The notes: generated by a model not told the origin, from the letters alone. Shown: positions 1 through 8,653, numbered from the stretch's first letter. The stretch is 64,000 nt of DNA from Algoriphagus sp. (GCF_024305035.1 NZ_JAMWZB010000023.1:1-64000); one strand, 5' to 3'. Translations and numbers: made by a program.

Positions 1-100
1 TGCTCGATTTCATCTGTTTATAATTTGTTTTTTAGCCATCAGATGGAATCTCGCAACTAATCATCCCCGTGTGTGATGGCCACATCATGCTCGATTTCAT
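1..100 (-). repeat. ATGAAA-bounded dispersed repeat, one full unit plus start of a second
   Basis: Read on the minus strand, a unit begins at base 100 with ATGAAATCGAGCA and runs 87 bases to base 14, where ATGAAATCGAGCA starts again at bases 13-1 and leaves the window. The unit contains TTGCGAGATTCCAT, partly complementary to its first 13 bases (10 of 13 pair), so it can fold back on itself. The same unit occurs at 3288-3377, 15883-16059 and 42313-42400. Here it overlaps the end of the gldA-like gene: the stop codon TGA (99-97) lies inside the ATGAAA that opens the unit. Confidence 0.85.
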
Positions 101-1002
101 TTGGTGATTTCTCTAAATAATTCTTCCAGGTTTTTCCTTGATTGACCGAGATTAACCAAGCTTAGGTCTCGCTCTTGTAAGAGCGTCAATATAGCTTTTC
201 GGGCTTGAATCGCATTTTCAACTTGGATTCGGATTTCTCTTTTTCCTTTTTGACCATAGTGAACCTGCCCAAACTGCTCAAACCAAGCTAAGTCTAATTC
301 TTCCTCTGTCTCCAAAACTAATTGGATCTCTTGATTGGTGGTCTGAAGGTTTTCTAAGCTATCTGCCGCTAGGATTTTGCCTTTATTGATGATGACGACA
401 TCCTTGCAGATGGCTTCGACCTCCTGCATGATGTGGGTAGAGAGGATGAGTGTTTTGTCCTGAGCTACGTCCTGGATGAGTTTTCGGATATCGGCTAGCT
501 GATTGGGGTCGAGTCCGGTCGTGGGCTCATCCAAAATCACGACTTTAGGATCGTGAATGAGTGCCTTGGCCAATCCAACCCGTTGCTGATAGCCCTTGGA
601 GAGCTGTCCGATTTTTTTGTGTTGTTCCGGCCATAGTCCGGTTTTCTCAAGCATCTCCCCTAGACGACTTTTTAATTTAGCGCCGGATAGCCCATATACT
701 CCGCCTGCAAAAGTCAAAAATTCCCTTACATACATCTCTGAGTATAATGGATTTTTCTCCGGCAAATAGCCAATCAAAGGAGCTATTTTTTTGGGATGAA
801 GTAGGGCATCTTCTCCGAGAACGTTGACTTGGCCACCATCGGCGGGGACATAGCCGGTGATGATTTTCATCGTGGTGGATTTGCCTGCTCCGTTTGGACC
901 CAGAAATCCCAAAATACGCCCCGGTTTGGCAGTGAATGAGACTTCATCCAAGGCTTTTTGGGAACCGTAATTTTTACATAATAAAGAGACTTCTAAGGAC
1001 AT
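97..1002 (-). CDS. gldA: GldA-like ABC transporter ATP-binding protein
   Basis: ATPase subunit of an ABC exporter of the GldA/NatA type, 301 residues, acting at the cytoplasmic face of the inner membrane. Walker A GPNGAGKST is at residues 35-43, the signature LSKGYQQ at 134-140, Walker B VVILDEP at 154-160, and an H-loop histidine sits in the STHIMQEVE segment. The C-terminal ~80 residues form the extra domain usual for GldA-type proteins. In gliding Bacteroidota GldA works with the membrane proteins GldF and GldG; neither is in the window, so the partner and substrate are unknown and the gliding assignment rests on family resemblance. A clean promoter and a structured leader lie upstream, and the stop codon is part of a repeat unit. 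Confidence 0.8.
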   Translation of the reverse strand: MSLEVSLLCKNYGSQKALDEVSFTAKPGRILGFLGPNGAGKSTTMKIITGYVPADGGQVNVLGEDALLHPKKIAPLIGYLPEKNPLYSEMYVREFLTFAGGVYGLSGAKLKSRLGEMLEKTGLWPEQHKKIGQLSKGYQQRVGLAKALIHDPKVVILDEPTTGLDPNQLADIRKLIQDVAQDKTLILSTHIMQEVEAICKDVVIINKGKILAADSLENLQTTNQEIQLVLETEEELDLAWFEQFGQVHYGQKGKREIRIQVENAIQARKAILTLLQERDLSLVNLGQSRKNLEELFREITK

Positions 1003-1014
1003 AGGCGATAAAAG

Positions 1015-1071
1015 AGACCAACCGGGAGTTCACCCGCATGGCAAAGGGCAAAAACCCGGTTGAGAAGGTCT
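1015..1071 (-). promoter_or_regulatory. Structured 5' leader of the gldA-like gene
   Basis: On the minus strand the predicted transcript starts close to base 1071 and opens directly with a stem: AGACC (1071-1067) pairs with GGTCT (1019-1015) and AACCGGG (1061-1055) with CCCGGTT (1026-1020), with a 5-base bulge on one side. The 28-base apical part holds a possible inner CCC/GGG pairing. About 12 bases separate the stem from the ATG and no Shine-Dalgarno sequence is visible. It could be a cis-acting regulatory or protective structure; I do not recognise a known riboswitch. Confidence 0.5.
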
Positions 1072-1075
1072 AGAG

Positions 1076-1105
1076 CAAAAATAGACAATGAGCATGGAAA
1101 GGCAA
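1076..1105 (-). promoter_or_regulatory. Bacteroidota-type promoter for the gldA-like gene
   Basis: Minus strand: TTG (1105-1103), 19 bases, then TATTTTTG (1083-1076), which matches the -33 TTG / -7 TAnnTTTG pattern of the Bacteroidota primary sigma factor. A perfect 18-bp palindrome (1104-1121, AAGGTTTTTAAAAACCTT) overlaps the -33 end and could be an operator or simply AT-rich symmetry. Confidence 0.6.
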
Positions 1106-1155
1106 GGTTTTTAAAAACCTTTCACATTCAAATTGTACTTGGAGAATACCCAGTA

Positions 1156-2442
1156 TTAATCCAACCCTTCCATATAATCTACTGCGAAATAGCTCAGTGC
1201 ACGAACTCCCAAAACAAACCCGCTTTCATCGATGAAGAAATCAGGCGTGTGATGAGAAGGGGTTTTGAGTGGATCACCGCCTTTTTTCATTCCTCCCAGA
1301 AAGATAAAGAATCCGGGTTTTTCCCGTTGGAAAAAGCTGAAATCCTCCGCTCCGGTGACTGGCGGCATGGCAATGACATTTTCTTGTCCTGCCACAGCGA
1401 TCATGGAGGGGGTGATTTTTTGGGTGAGCTCCGGAGGATTTACCGTGGAGGGATAGAGTTTTCCGATCCGTACATCAGCTTTTGCTCCAGCACTTTCTGC
1501 AATGTTTGTAATGACTTCTGAAATGCGACGATGGACTAGTGCTTGCTGTTCATCACCGAAAGTTCGGATGGTTCCGATCATTTCGACCTCCTCGGGGATA
1601 ATGTTATGTCTGATTCCACCGTGGATTGCGCCAATAGTGACTACAGCTGGGTTTTCAGTGATATTGACATTTCTGGAAAGGATAGTTTGCAGGCCCATTA
1701 CTGCCTGGGAAGCTGTGACAATAGGATCCACACTTGACCAAGGGGAGGCACCGTGAGCCTGGGTTCCGGATATGGTCACTTCTAGATTATCCACAGCTGC
1801 CATAAATGGCCCTGAGCGATAGCCGATTTTCCCTGCCTCCATTTGCGACCAAATATGCAATCCAAAAATAGCATCCACATCTTCCATCACGCCTTCTTTG
1901 ACCATCAACTCCGCTCCAAAACTATCCACGTCATAGACTCCCTCCTCGGCAGGCTGGAAAATAAATTTGATGGATCCTTTGAGGTCCTCTTTCATTCCGG
2001 CCATGACTTCAGCTACTCCCATCAAAATCGCCACATGAGAATCATGTCCGCAAGCATGCATAACACCGGTTTGCTGTCCATTATAAGTGGCAGTATTGAC
2101 GGATTTGAAAGGGAGGTCATTTCGTTCCGTTACGGGCAAAGCGTCCATATCTGCCCGCAAGGCGACGGTTGGGCCAGGTTTTCCGCCTTTCAAAACGCCC
2201 ACTACTCCTGTGACGGCGACATTTTCGGTGACTTCCATACCAAGTGAACGAAGGTGATTTGCGACGATTTTGGCGGTTCGTGTTTCCTGATTTCCCAACT
2301 CAGGGTATTGATGAAAGTCCCTTCGCCACTCGATGACTTTGGATTCTATTTCATTGGCTTTTTCGTCAATTTTGGGGCGGAGATTGCTTTGAGCTACTGC
2401 CGAAAAGGACAGCAATAGCAGGAGAAGGAGAATAGTTCTCAT
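1156..2442 (-). CDS. Secreted M20-family amidohydrolase/peptidase
   Basis: A 428-residue metal-dependent hydrolase of the M20D (IAA-amino-acid hydrolase / hippurate hydrolase / N-acyl-amino-acid amidohydrolase) type. A signal peptide (residues 1-17, a leucine-rich core ending AVAQ) points to export to the periplasm. Metal-site motifs are visible: RADMDALP at 96-103, HACGHDSH at 129-136 and the catalytic glutamates in QPAEEG near 165. A late GAEDFSFF segment carries the family's second histidine-region metal ligands. The likely reaction is hydrolysis of an amide bond in N-acylated amino acids or small peptides; the substrate cannot be read from the sequence. It is divergent from the SDR gene at 2584 and appears monocistronic. 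Confidence 0.88.
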   Translation of the reverse strand: MRTILLLLLLLSFSAVAQSNLRPKIDEKANEIESKVIEWRRDFHQYPELGNQETRTAKIVANHLRSLGMEVTENVAVTGVVGVLKGGKPGPTVALRADMDALPVTERNDLPFKSVNTATYNGQQTGVMHACGHDSHVAILMGVAEVMAGMKEDLKGSIKFIFQPAEEGVYDVDSFGAELMVKEGVMEDVDAIFGLHIWSQMEAGKIGYRSGPFMAAVDNLEVTISGTQAHGASPWSSVDPIVTASQAVMGLQTILSRNVNITENPAVVTIGAIHGGIRHNIIPEEVEMIGTIRTFGDEQQALVHRRISEVITNIAESAGAKADVRIGKLYPSTVNPPELTQKITPSMIAVAGQENVIAMPPVTGAEDFSFFQREKPGFFIFLGGMKKGGDPLKTPSHHTPDFFIDESGFVLGVRALSYFAVDYMEGLD

Positions 2443-2583
2443 TTTGATGAAAGTTGGTGGTTTGTACTAATGTAAAATACAATTTATGGATTTTAGGGGA
2501 AGTAAAGTTGGATGACGATAAAAAAGGAAGATAAACGAACCAAAATGGATTTTTGAGCTTTTTAATGCAAACAGAAAATTACT

Positions 2584-3282
2584 ATGGAACTTAAAAATAA
2601 AATAGCAGTAGTCACAGGAGTCAGCAAAGGCATCGGTTTGGAATTGGTCAAATTATTGGTGGAAAAAGAAGTCGTTGTTGCTGGTTGGGGTAGAACCAAA
2701 CCTGAATTGGCTCATCCAAACTTCCACTTCTTCACCTGTGATGTTTCCCAAGAAGAATCCGTGGAAGATGCTTACCAAGAGACGATTCAAAAGTTAGGCT
2801 CAGATATCCGAATTTTGGTGAATAATGCGGGATTTGGAGTGGCTGGAGCGACTGAGACCTTTTCCACTGCCGATTGGAAAGCCATGTTTGATACCAATGT
2901 ACATGGGATTTTTTACACCACGAAGCGATTGATTCCTGGGATGAAAAAAGCCGACGAAGGCCATATTCTTAATGTCGCCTCGATTGCTGGATTAAATGGA
3001 GTGAATCAATTTGCCGGATATGTGGGGACCAAACACGCGGTTCGGGGAATTTCGCATTCGCTATACATGGAGTTGCGGGACTTTGGAATTAAAGTTTCGA
3101 CGATCTATCCCGGTTCGATTCAGACCAATTTCTTTGATGATATCGAAGGCATGCAAGCCCATGAAAATATGATGCGACCCATCGATGTGGCGATGACCAT
3201 GCTTCAGACCTTGGAGACCCACCCCAATTATTTTGTGGCTGATGTAGAGTGCCGACCACTTAGACCTAGAGGGAAAAAGTAA
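2584..3282 (+). CDS. Short-chain dehydrogenase/reductase
   Basis: Classical SDR oxidoreductase of 232 residues with a Rossmann fold that binds NAD(P)H. Visible motifs are TGVSKGIG (11-18), NNAG (80-83), catalytic Ser133, Tyr146 and Lys150 (YVGTK). The closest general class is the cytosolic YdfG/serine-dehydrogenase-like SDRs, but the substrate is unknown. The gene stands alone, divergent from the amidohydrolase, and is followed after five bases by a copy of the dispersed repeat and then by a terminator shared with the converging glycerol operon. It is intact, unlike the unrelated SDR pseudogene at 15.6 kb. Confidence 0.88.
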   Translation: MELKNKIAVVTGVSKGIGLELVKLLVEKEVVVAGWGRTKPELAHPNFHFFTCDVSQEESVEDAYQETIQKLGSDIRILVNNAGFGVAGATETFSTADWKAMFDTNVHGIFYTTKRLIPGMKKADEGHILNVASIAGLNGVNQFAGYVGTKHAVRGISHSLYMELRDFGIKVSTIYPGSIQTNFFDDIEGMQAHENMMRPIDVAMTMLQTLETHPNYFVADVECRPLRPRGKK

Positions 3283-3287
3283 TCCAG

Positions 3288-3377
3288 GTGAAATCGAGCA
3301 CGACGCGAGCGACACACAGAGGCATGACTTTCAACCCTGCGAGATTCCATGTGACCGCTAAAAAAAATTACAAACAC
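3288..3377 (+). repeat. ATGAAA-bounded dispersed repeat, single unit
   Basis: A 90-bp unit that starts GTGAAATCGAGCA (first base diverged from A), contains TGCGAGATTCCATGTGACC, and is followed by ATGAAA at 3378. It begins five bases after the SDR stop codon and reads in the same direction as that gene. It is the most diverged copy, with an altered middle segment (3301-3340). Confidence 0.8.
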
Positions 3378-3388
3378 ATGAAAAAAAA

Positions 3389-3414
3389 GCTCAGAATTGG
3401 AAAATATTCTGAGC
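3389..3414 (-). terminator. Rho-independent terminator, end of the glpDKF operon
   Basis: GCTCAGAAT (3389-3397) and ATTCTGAGC (3406-3414) form a perfect 9-bp stem with an 8-base loop. On the minus strand it is followed by eight Ts (3388-3381) and lies just beyond the glpF stop. CTCTTTT follows on the plus strand, so it may also stop SDR transcripts. Confidence 0.85.
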
Positions 3415-3424
3415 CTCTTTTGAA

Positions 3425-4159
3425 TTAAAACCCAACTATAAAATACAATCCTGAAGCCAAAGCTGCCCCGACAATCGGGCCGAAAATAGGTACCCAAGCA
3501 TAGCCCCAATCTGAATCTCCTTTTCCTTTGATAGGTAGGATTTGATGGATAATTCGAGGGCCTAAGTCCCGAGCCGGATTGATGGCGTATCCAGTGGTAC
3601 CGCCAAGTGATAGGCCGATGACCCATACTAAAAAGGCTACTGGAATCGCTCCAATGGAGCCAAGTCCAATGGGTGTTTGGTTTTCATCGGCGATTTCAGC
3701 TCCGGTGATGTAAAGGATGACAAAAATCAAAACAAAGGTCCCGATCACTTCGGAGAGGAAATTATTTTTCAAATTTCGGATGGCAGGACTGGTCCCGAAA
3801 GGTGCCGCGATTTCTCCAGGGTCTGAGGTTGCTTTGAAATGGTCGATATGCAGAAGATAGGAAATTAATGCACCCAAGGCAGCTCCCAAAACCTGTGCAC
3901 CGATGTATCCAGGTGCCATGGCCCAGTCAAATTTTCCAGCAAAAGCCAATCCTACCGTCACTGCCGGATTTAAATGCGCTCCGCTGTAGGGACCAGCAAC
4001 GACTACGCCGGTAAAAACTGCCAAAGCCCATGCCGTGGTAATGACTAGCCAACCGCCATTATTTCCTTTGGTTTGAGGCAAAACGACATTGGCAACTACT
4101 CCCGAACCCAAAAGGATAAGCAGTCCGGTTCCAATTATTTCTGCTATGTATGGATTCAT
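3425..4159 (-). CDS. glpF: Glycerol uptake facilitator (aquaglyceroporin)
   Basis: MIP-family channel of 244 residues with six membrane segments and both pore loops: NPA at 64-66 (AHLNPAVT) and NPA at 194-196 followed by Arg-Asp (NPARD). The aspartate after the second NPAR is the mark of glycerol facilitators as opposed to water-selective aquaporins. It should let glycerol diffuse across the inner membrane, to be trapped by the kinase encoded one base upstream. It is the last gene of the glpD-glpK-glpF transcript, directly ahead of the terminator. Confidence 0.93.
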   Translation of the reverse strand: MNPYIAEIIGTGLLILLGSGVVANVVLPQTKGNNGGWLVITTAWALAVFTGVVVAGPYSGAHLNPAVTVGLAFAGKFDWAMAPGYIGAQVLGAALGALISYLLHIDHFKATSDPGEIAAPFGTSPAIRNLKNNFLSEVIGTFVLIFVILYITGAEIADENQTPIGLGSIGAIPVAFLVWVIGLSLGGTTGYAINPARDLGPRIIHQILPIKGKGDSDWGYAWVPIFGPIVGAALASGLYFIVGF

Positions 4160-4160
4160 T

Positions 4161-5660
4161 TTATTCTACCCAGTTTTTAGATCGTTCGACTGCTTTGTGC
4201 CAAAAATGCAATAAATTTTCCCGTTTTTCATCTTCCATTTGGGGTTGAAAGCTTTTGTCCGCTTTCCAAAGCGCTTTGATCTCGTCTAGATCCTTCCAAA
4301 ACCCGACGGCCAAGCCTGCCAGAAATGCCGCTCCGATGGCTGTAGTCTCGATGATTTGGGGTCGTTTGATTTCGCATTCCAGAAGGTCGGATTGAAACTG
4401 CATCAAAAAATTATTAGCAGTAGCCCCACCATCCACACGAAGTTCTTTGGTTTTTTTTCCAGCATCTTTTTCCATGGCTTTGAGCACATCATAGACTTGA
4501 TAGGCGATGGCTTCCAATGCTGCCCGGGTAAAATGTGCAATGGTCGTACCTCGAGTTATGCCGAAAAATGCCCCTCGTGCATCCTGATCCCAGTGCGGTG
4601 CTCCCAGCCCTGCTAATGCAGGCACAAAATATACCCCTTCATTATCCGGTAGGCTCATGGCAAGCTTCTCGGACTCTTTGGCATGCCCAAATAATTCGAT
4701 GCCGTCGCGTAGCCATTGAATCGCTGCCCCACCGATAAAAACCGATCCCTCCAAGGCATAATTGATTTCATCTCCGATTTTCCATGCAATGGTAGTCAAG
4801 AGTTTGTTTTCTGAGCGTACGGCTTCTTTTCCGGTATTCATCACCAAAAAGCATCCAGTTCCATACGTGGTTTTAGCCATGCCAGGTTCGGTGCAAAACT
4901 GCCCAAAAAGTGCCGCTTGCTGATCTCCTGCAATTCCAGCGATGGGGATCCTGCTTCTCAAAACATCTCCGGCTGTTTCGCAAAATATTTCCGAGCAACT
5001 TTTCACTTCGGGAAGCATGGATTTTGGGATCTCCAACAGCTCACAGAGTTCATCATCCCATGCTTGGGTATGAATGTTGAAAAGCATGGTTCGACTGGCA
5101 TTGGTGATATCGGTCAGGTGATGCTTCCCTTTAGTTAGCTTCCAGATGAGCCAAGAATCTACCGTACCAAAAGCCAATTCTCCAGCTTCTGCTTTTTCTC
5201 GGGCTCCTTCTACGTTTTCAAGAATCCAGCGGATTTTAGTTCCCGAAAAGTAAGCGTCAATGATAAGGCCGGTTTTGGAAGCAATAAGCTCCGCATGACC
5301 TTTATCTTTTAAACTATCGCAAAAATCAGCGGTTCGACGATCCTGCCAGACGATGGCATTAAAAAGTGGTTTACCGGTTTTCCGATCCCAAACGATAGTG
5401 GTTTCCCGTTGATTGGTGATGCCTATGGCGGCGATTTCATCAACCGATACCCCCTGATCTACCATGCATTCAATCATCACAGAAGATTGGGTTTTCCAGA
5501 TTTCTTCGGGATCATGCTCCACCCAGCCTTGTTTGGGAAAATGCTGCTTAAACTCTTTTTGGGCGACCGAAACGATCTGGCCTTTTTTGTCAAAAATAAT
5601 GGCTCTCGAACTCGTTGTTCCTTGGTCGAGGGCCATGATGTAGGGTTTGCTTTGGGTCAT
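4161..5660 (-). CDS. glpK: Glycerol kinase
   Basis: FGGY-family kinase, 499 residues, phosphorylating glycerol to sn-glycerol 3-phosphate with ATP. The N-terminal phosphate loop [10 protein letters not shown] (11-20), the glycerol-kinase segments EHDPEEIW and ITNQRET, and the C-terminal [12 protein letters not shown] block match the family over its full normal length. It lies between glpD (54 bases upstream) and glpF (one base downstream), so the three genes cover uptake, trapping and oxidation of glycerol. Confidence 0.96.
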   Translation of the reverse strand: MTQSKPYIMALDQGTTSSRAIIFDKKGQIVSVAQKEFKQHFPKQGWVEHDPEEIWKTQSSVMIECMVDQGVSVDEIAAIGITNQRETTIVWDRKTGKPLFNAIVWQDRRTADFCDSLKDKGHAELIASKTGLIIDAYFSGTKIRWILENVEGAREKAEAGELAFGTVDSWLIWKLTKGKHHLTDITNASRTMLFNIHTQAWDDELCELLEIPKSMLPEVKSCSEIFCETAGDVLRSRIPIAGIAGDQQAALFGQFCTEPGMAKTTYGTGCFLVMNTGKEAVRSENKLLTTIAWKIGDEINYALEGSVFIGGAAIQWLRDGIELFGHAKESEKLAMSLPDNEGVYFVPALAGLGAPHWDQDARGAFFGITRGTTIAHFTRAALEAIAYQVYDVLKAMEKDAGKKTKELRVDGGATANNFLMQFQSDLLECEIKRPQIIETTAIGAAFLAGLAVGFWKDLDEIKALWKADKSFQPQMEDEKRENLLHFWHKAVERSKNWVE

Positions 5661-5714
5661 TTTTTGGGTTAATTGATGGTTTTGACTTACTCTACTTTCA
5701 ATCTTGTAAGTAAC

Positions 5715-7280
5715 TCAGCCTTTAATTAAATACTTTTCGGCCACTTTTCTAAAATCTTCCAGCTCTTGCTTAATCCATCCCTCATCTTTTTGGAGCAGGT
5801 GAGCTAATAATTTTGCAATTTTCTCAGCTGAATCCAAAGCGGCTTGTGCATCCAAAATCAGCATGCGGATTCGTCGTGAAAGCACATCTTCTACTTTAAC
5901 GGCCATTTCGTTTTCTACGGCCCAAACTACCTCTGCCATTAAATTGGGAAAATCCGGATGAATTTTTTCAGCTAATTCTGCCTGGCTTTTTGCCAAGTCT
6001 TGGATCGCTTTTGCATCTGAACCGTAACCGGCCCAATGCCCAGTTGGGATCTTCGTAGTATGTCCGTGCAGTTTCATATCAAGTGATGCACTGGGGGCAA
6101 GATACGCTTCGGTAATTTGTTGAAAATAGTTCACCGTGTCTTCACCCATTTTTCGGAAAGTGGTCCATTTCCCTCCAGTCAGAGTTACTAGGTTACTTTC
6201 GGAGACGATTACCTTATGAGACCGGGATATTTCTTTGGTTTTTGCTCCTTCCTCTTTGGGTCGTGCTAAGGGGCGAAGTCCGGCAAAAACAGCTTTCACA
6301 TCCGCTCTTGTCGGGGCCTTGGTTAGGTAGCCGGCCGCCGTTTCGAGCACAAAATCGATTTCTTTTTCCAGAGCTTCGGGTTCCAATTTGGCTTTTTTTC
6401 GCAGGGTATCCGTGGTACCCACAACCAATTTGTTATGCCAAGGAACTGCAAAAAGGACGCGGCCGTCTTTAGTTTTGGGGATCATTAGCGCATCTTTTCC
6501 TCCTAAAAAATCCAAGTCCATCACCAGGTGGATTCCCTGACTGGGCTGGATCATTTTGTCACATCCCGGTTTATCCATTTGGAGGATTTTATCTGCAAAA
6601 ACTCCTGTAGCGTTGACCACCATTTTTGCCTTGAGGGTATAGTTCTTTCGATCGAGTTCATCACGAATTTTCAGTCCGGTGACTTTCCCATTTTCGTTTT
6701 TGACCAATCCTTTTACTGCTGTATAATTGAGGATACAAGCTCCTGCATCATCGGCAGTTTGGGCGATGGCCAAGGCGAGCCTGGCGTCGTCAAACTGTCC
6801 GTCGTGATAGACTACCCCGCCTTTGAGTCCTTTTTGTTTTACCGCGGGAAGACGTTTGATCGTTTCTTCTTTTGATATAAAGCGGCTTTTCCCAAGTCTT
6901 AATTTGCCGGCCATCCAATCGTAGATTTTCAGACCTACGCTGTACTGAACCCGATCAAACCAGGAAAAAATCGGAATAATAAAGGGTTGGTTTTGGGTAA
7001 GGTGAGGAGCGTTTTGGAGTAGTTTTCCTCGCTCTTTGAGAGCCTCGAATACCAATCCTACATCGCCCTGAGCTAGGTAGCGTACGCCGCCATGGACCAG
7101 TTTGGTACTTCGGCTGGAGGTACCTTTGGCAAAATCCGCTTTTTCTAAAAGAATTACTGAAAGTCCTCTGGAAATTGCATCGAGGGCTACTCCCAAGCCG
7201 GAAGAACCTCCGCCGATCACGGCAATATCCCAAGTTTTAGAACTGTCAACTAGTTGTTTTAAGTTTTCTTCTCTATTCAT
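5715..7280 (-). CDS. glpD: Aerobic glycerol-3-phosphate dehydrogenase
   Basis: FAD-dependent enzyme that oxidises glycerol 3-phosphate to dihydroxyacetone phosphate and passes electrons to the quinone pool at the inner membrane. I place the start at 7280 (MNREENLK), giving 521 residues: the open frame extends 24 codons further, but that stretch is a low-complexity Phe/Leu/Lys run read from AT-rich promoter DNA. FAD-binding IGGGSSG is at about 21-27 and the family segment STKLVHGGVRYL follows. First gene of the glpDKF operon, divergent from a DeoR-type regulator across a repeat-rich control region. Confidence 0.93.
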   Translation of the reverse strand: MNREENLKQLVDSSKTWDIAVIGGGSSGLGVALDAISRGLSVILLEKADFAKGTSSRSTKLVHGGVRYLAQGDVGLVFEALKERGKLLQNAPHLTQNQPFIIPIFSWFDRVQYSVGLKIYDWMAGKLRLGKSRFISKEETIKRLPAVKQKGLKGGVVYHDGQFDDARLALAIAQTADDAGACILNYTAVKGLVKNENGKVTGLKIRDELDRKNYTLKAKMVVNATGVFADKILQMDKPGCDKMIQPSQGIHLVMDLDFLGGKDALMIPKTKDGRVLFAVPWHNKLVVGTTDTLRKKAKLEPEALEKEIDFVLETAAGYLTKAPTRADVKAVFAGLRPLARPKEEGAKTKEISRSHKVIVSESNLVTLTGGKWTTFRKMGEDTVNYFQQITEAYLAPSASLDMKLHGHTTKIPTGHWAGYGSDAKAIQDLAKSQAELAEKIHPDFPNLMAEVVWAVENEMAVKVEDVLSRRIRMLILDAQAALDSAEKIAKLLAHLLQKDEGWIKQELEDFRKVAEKYLIKG

Positions 7281-7351
7281 TTGAATCAAAAATAGAAATA
7301 AAAGAAAGTAAAAAGAAATAAAAAGAAAGTGAATATTTATTTTTTTCTTCA
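7281..7351. promoter_or_regulatory. glp control region with phased GAAA repeats and an inverted repeat
   Basis: Between glpD and the divergent DeoR-type gene, GAAA occurs at 7295, 7304, 7315 and 7325, about one helical turn apart. The last forms AAAGTGAA (7326-7333), mirrored by TTCACTTT downstream and followed by CCTTTC. Repeated purine tracts of this kind resemble operators of DeoR-family proteins such as AgaR. On the minus strand TATTTTTG (7294-7287) fits a -7 element, but it is so close to the glpD ATG that the message would be nearly leaderless. Confidence 0.45.
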
Positions 7352-7394
7352 CTTTTCCTTTCTTTTTTTAATTTAGTAAAAAAATTCTAGCTGA

Positions 7395-8156
7395 ATGACC
7401 CTAGCAGAGCGACATCGTTACATTTTAGATCAGTTGGCCAAAACGGGGATGGTGACCGTTTCGGATTTGGCTAAGGAACTGAATGTCACGATGGTGACCG
7501 TACGAAAGGATCTTAAGCTGTTGGAAGATAAAGGTTTACTTTTTCGTTCGCATGGAAGTGCCACTTCGGTGTCACCTTATGTGTCGGACCGCTCTGTTCA
7601 AGTCAAAAAGTTGGAACAGGTGGAAGAAAAAAGAAAAATTGCACAGAAAGCTTTGGATTTTTTGGAGCCGAATGAGGCGATCATCATTGGCTCGGGCACG
7701 ACGGTTGGGGCATTTGCACAGGCAATCCCCAGAAATTATCCGCTTACTGTACTGACGTCGGCGATGAACGTGGCCTTGGCACTGATCGATACCACTGAGC
7801 TCGAACTCGTGCAACTCGGAGGGGTGGTACGAAAGAGCAGCAGTTCGGCCGTAGGATATTTTGCAGAAGAGATGCTGAAGAGTTTTGCCTGCAGCAAGCT
7901 TTTCTTAAGTGTGGATGGGATCAGTCTGGAGCATGGCTTGACCACTTCGAATATGATGGAAGCCCATTTAAATGTCGAGATGATTCGGTCGGTGCAGAAG
8001 ACCATTGTGCTGGCCGATAGTCAGAAATTTGGGAAGAAAGGCTTTGGAAAAATTTGCGAACTTGAGGATATCGATGTTATTATCACCGATTTGGGGATTC
8101 CTGAAATCTACCGGGAGAAGCTGGAAGAGAAGGGGATAGAAGTCTGGGTAATTTAA
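7395..8156 (+). CDS. DeoR-family regulator, likely repressor of the glp operon
   Basis: A 253-residue DeoR/GlpR-type regulator. The N-terminal winged helix-turn-helix (about 5-57, with TVSDLAKELNVT and TVRKDLKLLE) binds DNA; the C-terminal sugar-phosphate-binding domain contains the GSGTTVGAF anion loop near residue 99 and a late VLADSQKFGK segment. Its position divergent from glpD suggests that it senses glycerol 3-phosphate or a related sugar phosphate and controls both directions from the shared intergenic region; this is inference from context. The stop codon shares a TTAA with the stop of the converging phosphatase gene. Confidence 0.87.
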   Translation: MTLAERHRYILDQLAKTGMVTVSDLAKELNVTMVTVRKDLKLLEDKGLLFRSHGSATSVSPYVSDRSVQVKKLEQVEEKRKIAQKALDFLEPNEAIIIGSGTTVGAFAQAIPRNYPLTVLTSAMNVALALIDTTELELVQLGGVVRKSSSSAVGYFAEEMLKSFACSKLFLSVDGISLEHGLTTSNMMEAHLNVEMIRSVQKTIVLADSQKFGKKGFGKICELEDIDVIITDLGIPEIYREKLEEKGIEVWVI

Positions 8157-8653
8157 TAATCTTTATATAGCTTCCTCACCACGGAGCTACCATTTTTCTC
8201 CAAGCGGACCTCATAGATAAAATCATATTCGATGTCTTGGAGATCTTTGAATTTTTCGCCCTCATCCACAAAGTAATTGGCTAGTCGGCTAACCGTATTA
8301 CTATGTCCGACCACCAGGATATTGCCTTCTAAGCTTCGCAATTGCTCCACGAGCGAATCATGGTTGCTGGGGTCATAGAACTGAATATCCACTTTAGCTT
8401 GCTGAGCAGTAGGCTGCACAGTCAATCGGGTTCGCTTGTAATCCGTGCTAAAGACATGCTTGATTTCTTGGTTTTCGAGAATCTGGGCTAGTTTTTTTGC
8501 TCGGAGCTGACCCACTTGTAGTAATTCAGGGTCTGGATCATTTACGAGTTGCTTTTCGGCATGCCGGACAATGTATAGGGTTTTGGGATTATTTTGGGAA
8601 GTGCAGGATGCCAGTAAACCGATCAGGATGAAAAAGACGATTAAGTTTTTCAT
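8153..8653 (-). CDS. SixA-like histidine phosphatase lipoprotein
   Basis: A 166-residue member of the histidine phosphatase (phosphoglycerate-mutase-like) superfamily. The catalytic RHAEK lies at 30-34, and a second active-site histidine is in VVGHSNT. The lipobox LLASC puts the modified cysteine at residue 17, so the protein should be anchored in an envelope membrane, unlike cytoplasmic SixA. The substrate is unknown. It converges on the DeoR-type gene with a four-base overlap. The 164 bases between it and the next minus-strand gene hold nothing I recognise beyond a near-match -7 element (TATATTTC). Confidence 0.8.
   Translation of the reverse strand: MKNLIVFFILIGLLASCTSQNNPKTLYIVRHAEKQLVNDPDPELLQVGQLRAKKLAQILENQEIKHVFSTDYKRTRLTVQPTAQQAKVDIQFYDPSNHDSLVEQLRSLEGNILVVGHSNTVSRLANYFVDEGEKFKDLQDIEYDFIYEVRLEKNGSSVVRKLYKDY

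Noticed and set aside
1015-1071. tRNA or other structured RNA gene
   Set aside because: No T-loop, anticodon arm or CCA end; the fold fits only a leader hairpin.
1060-1521. 153-codon plus-strand frame overlapping the amidohydrolase
   Set aside because: Antisense to a clear M20 gene, with composition of a shadow frame and no recognisable protein features.
7281-7352. Longer N-terminus for GlpD
   Set aside because: The added 24 residues are Lys/Phe/Leu low complexity from the AT-rich control region and precede the normal start of the family.
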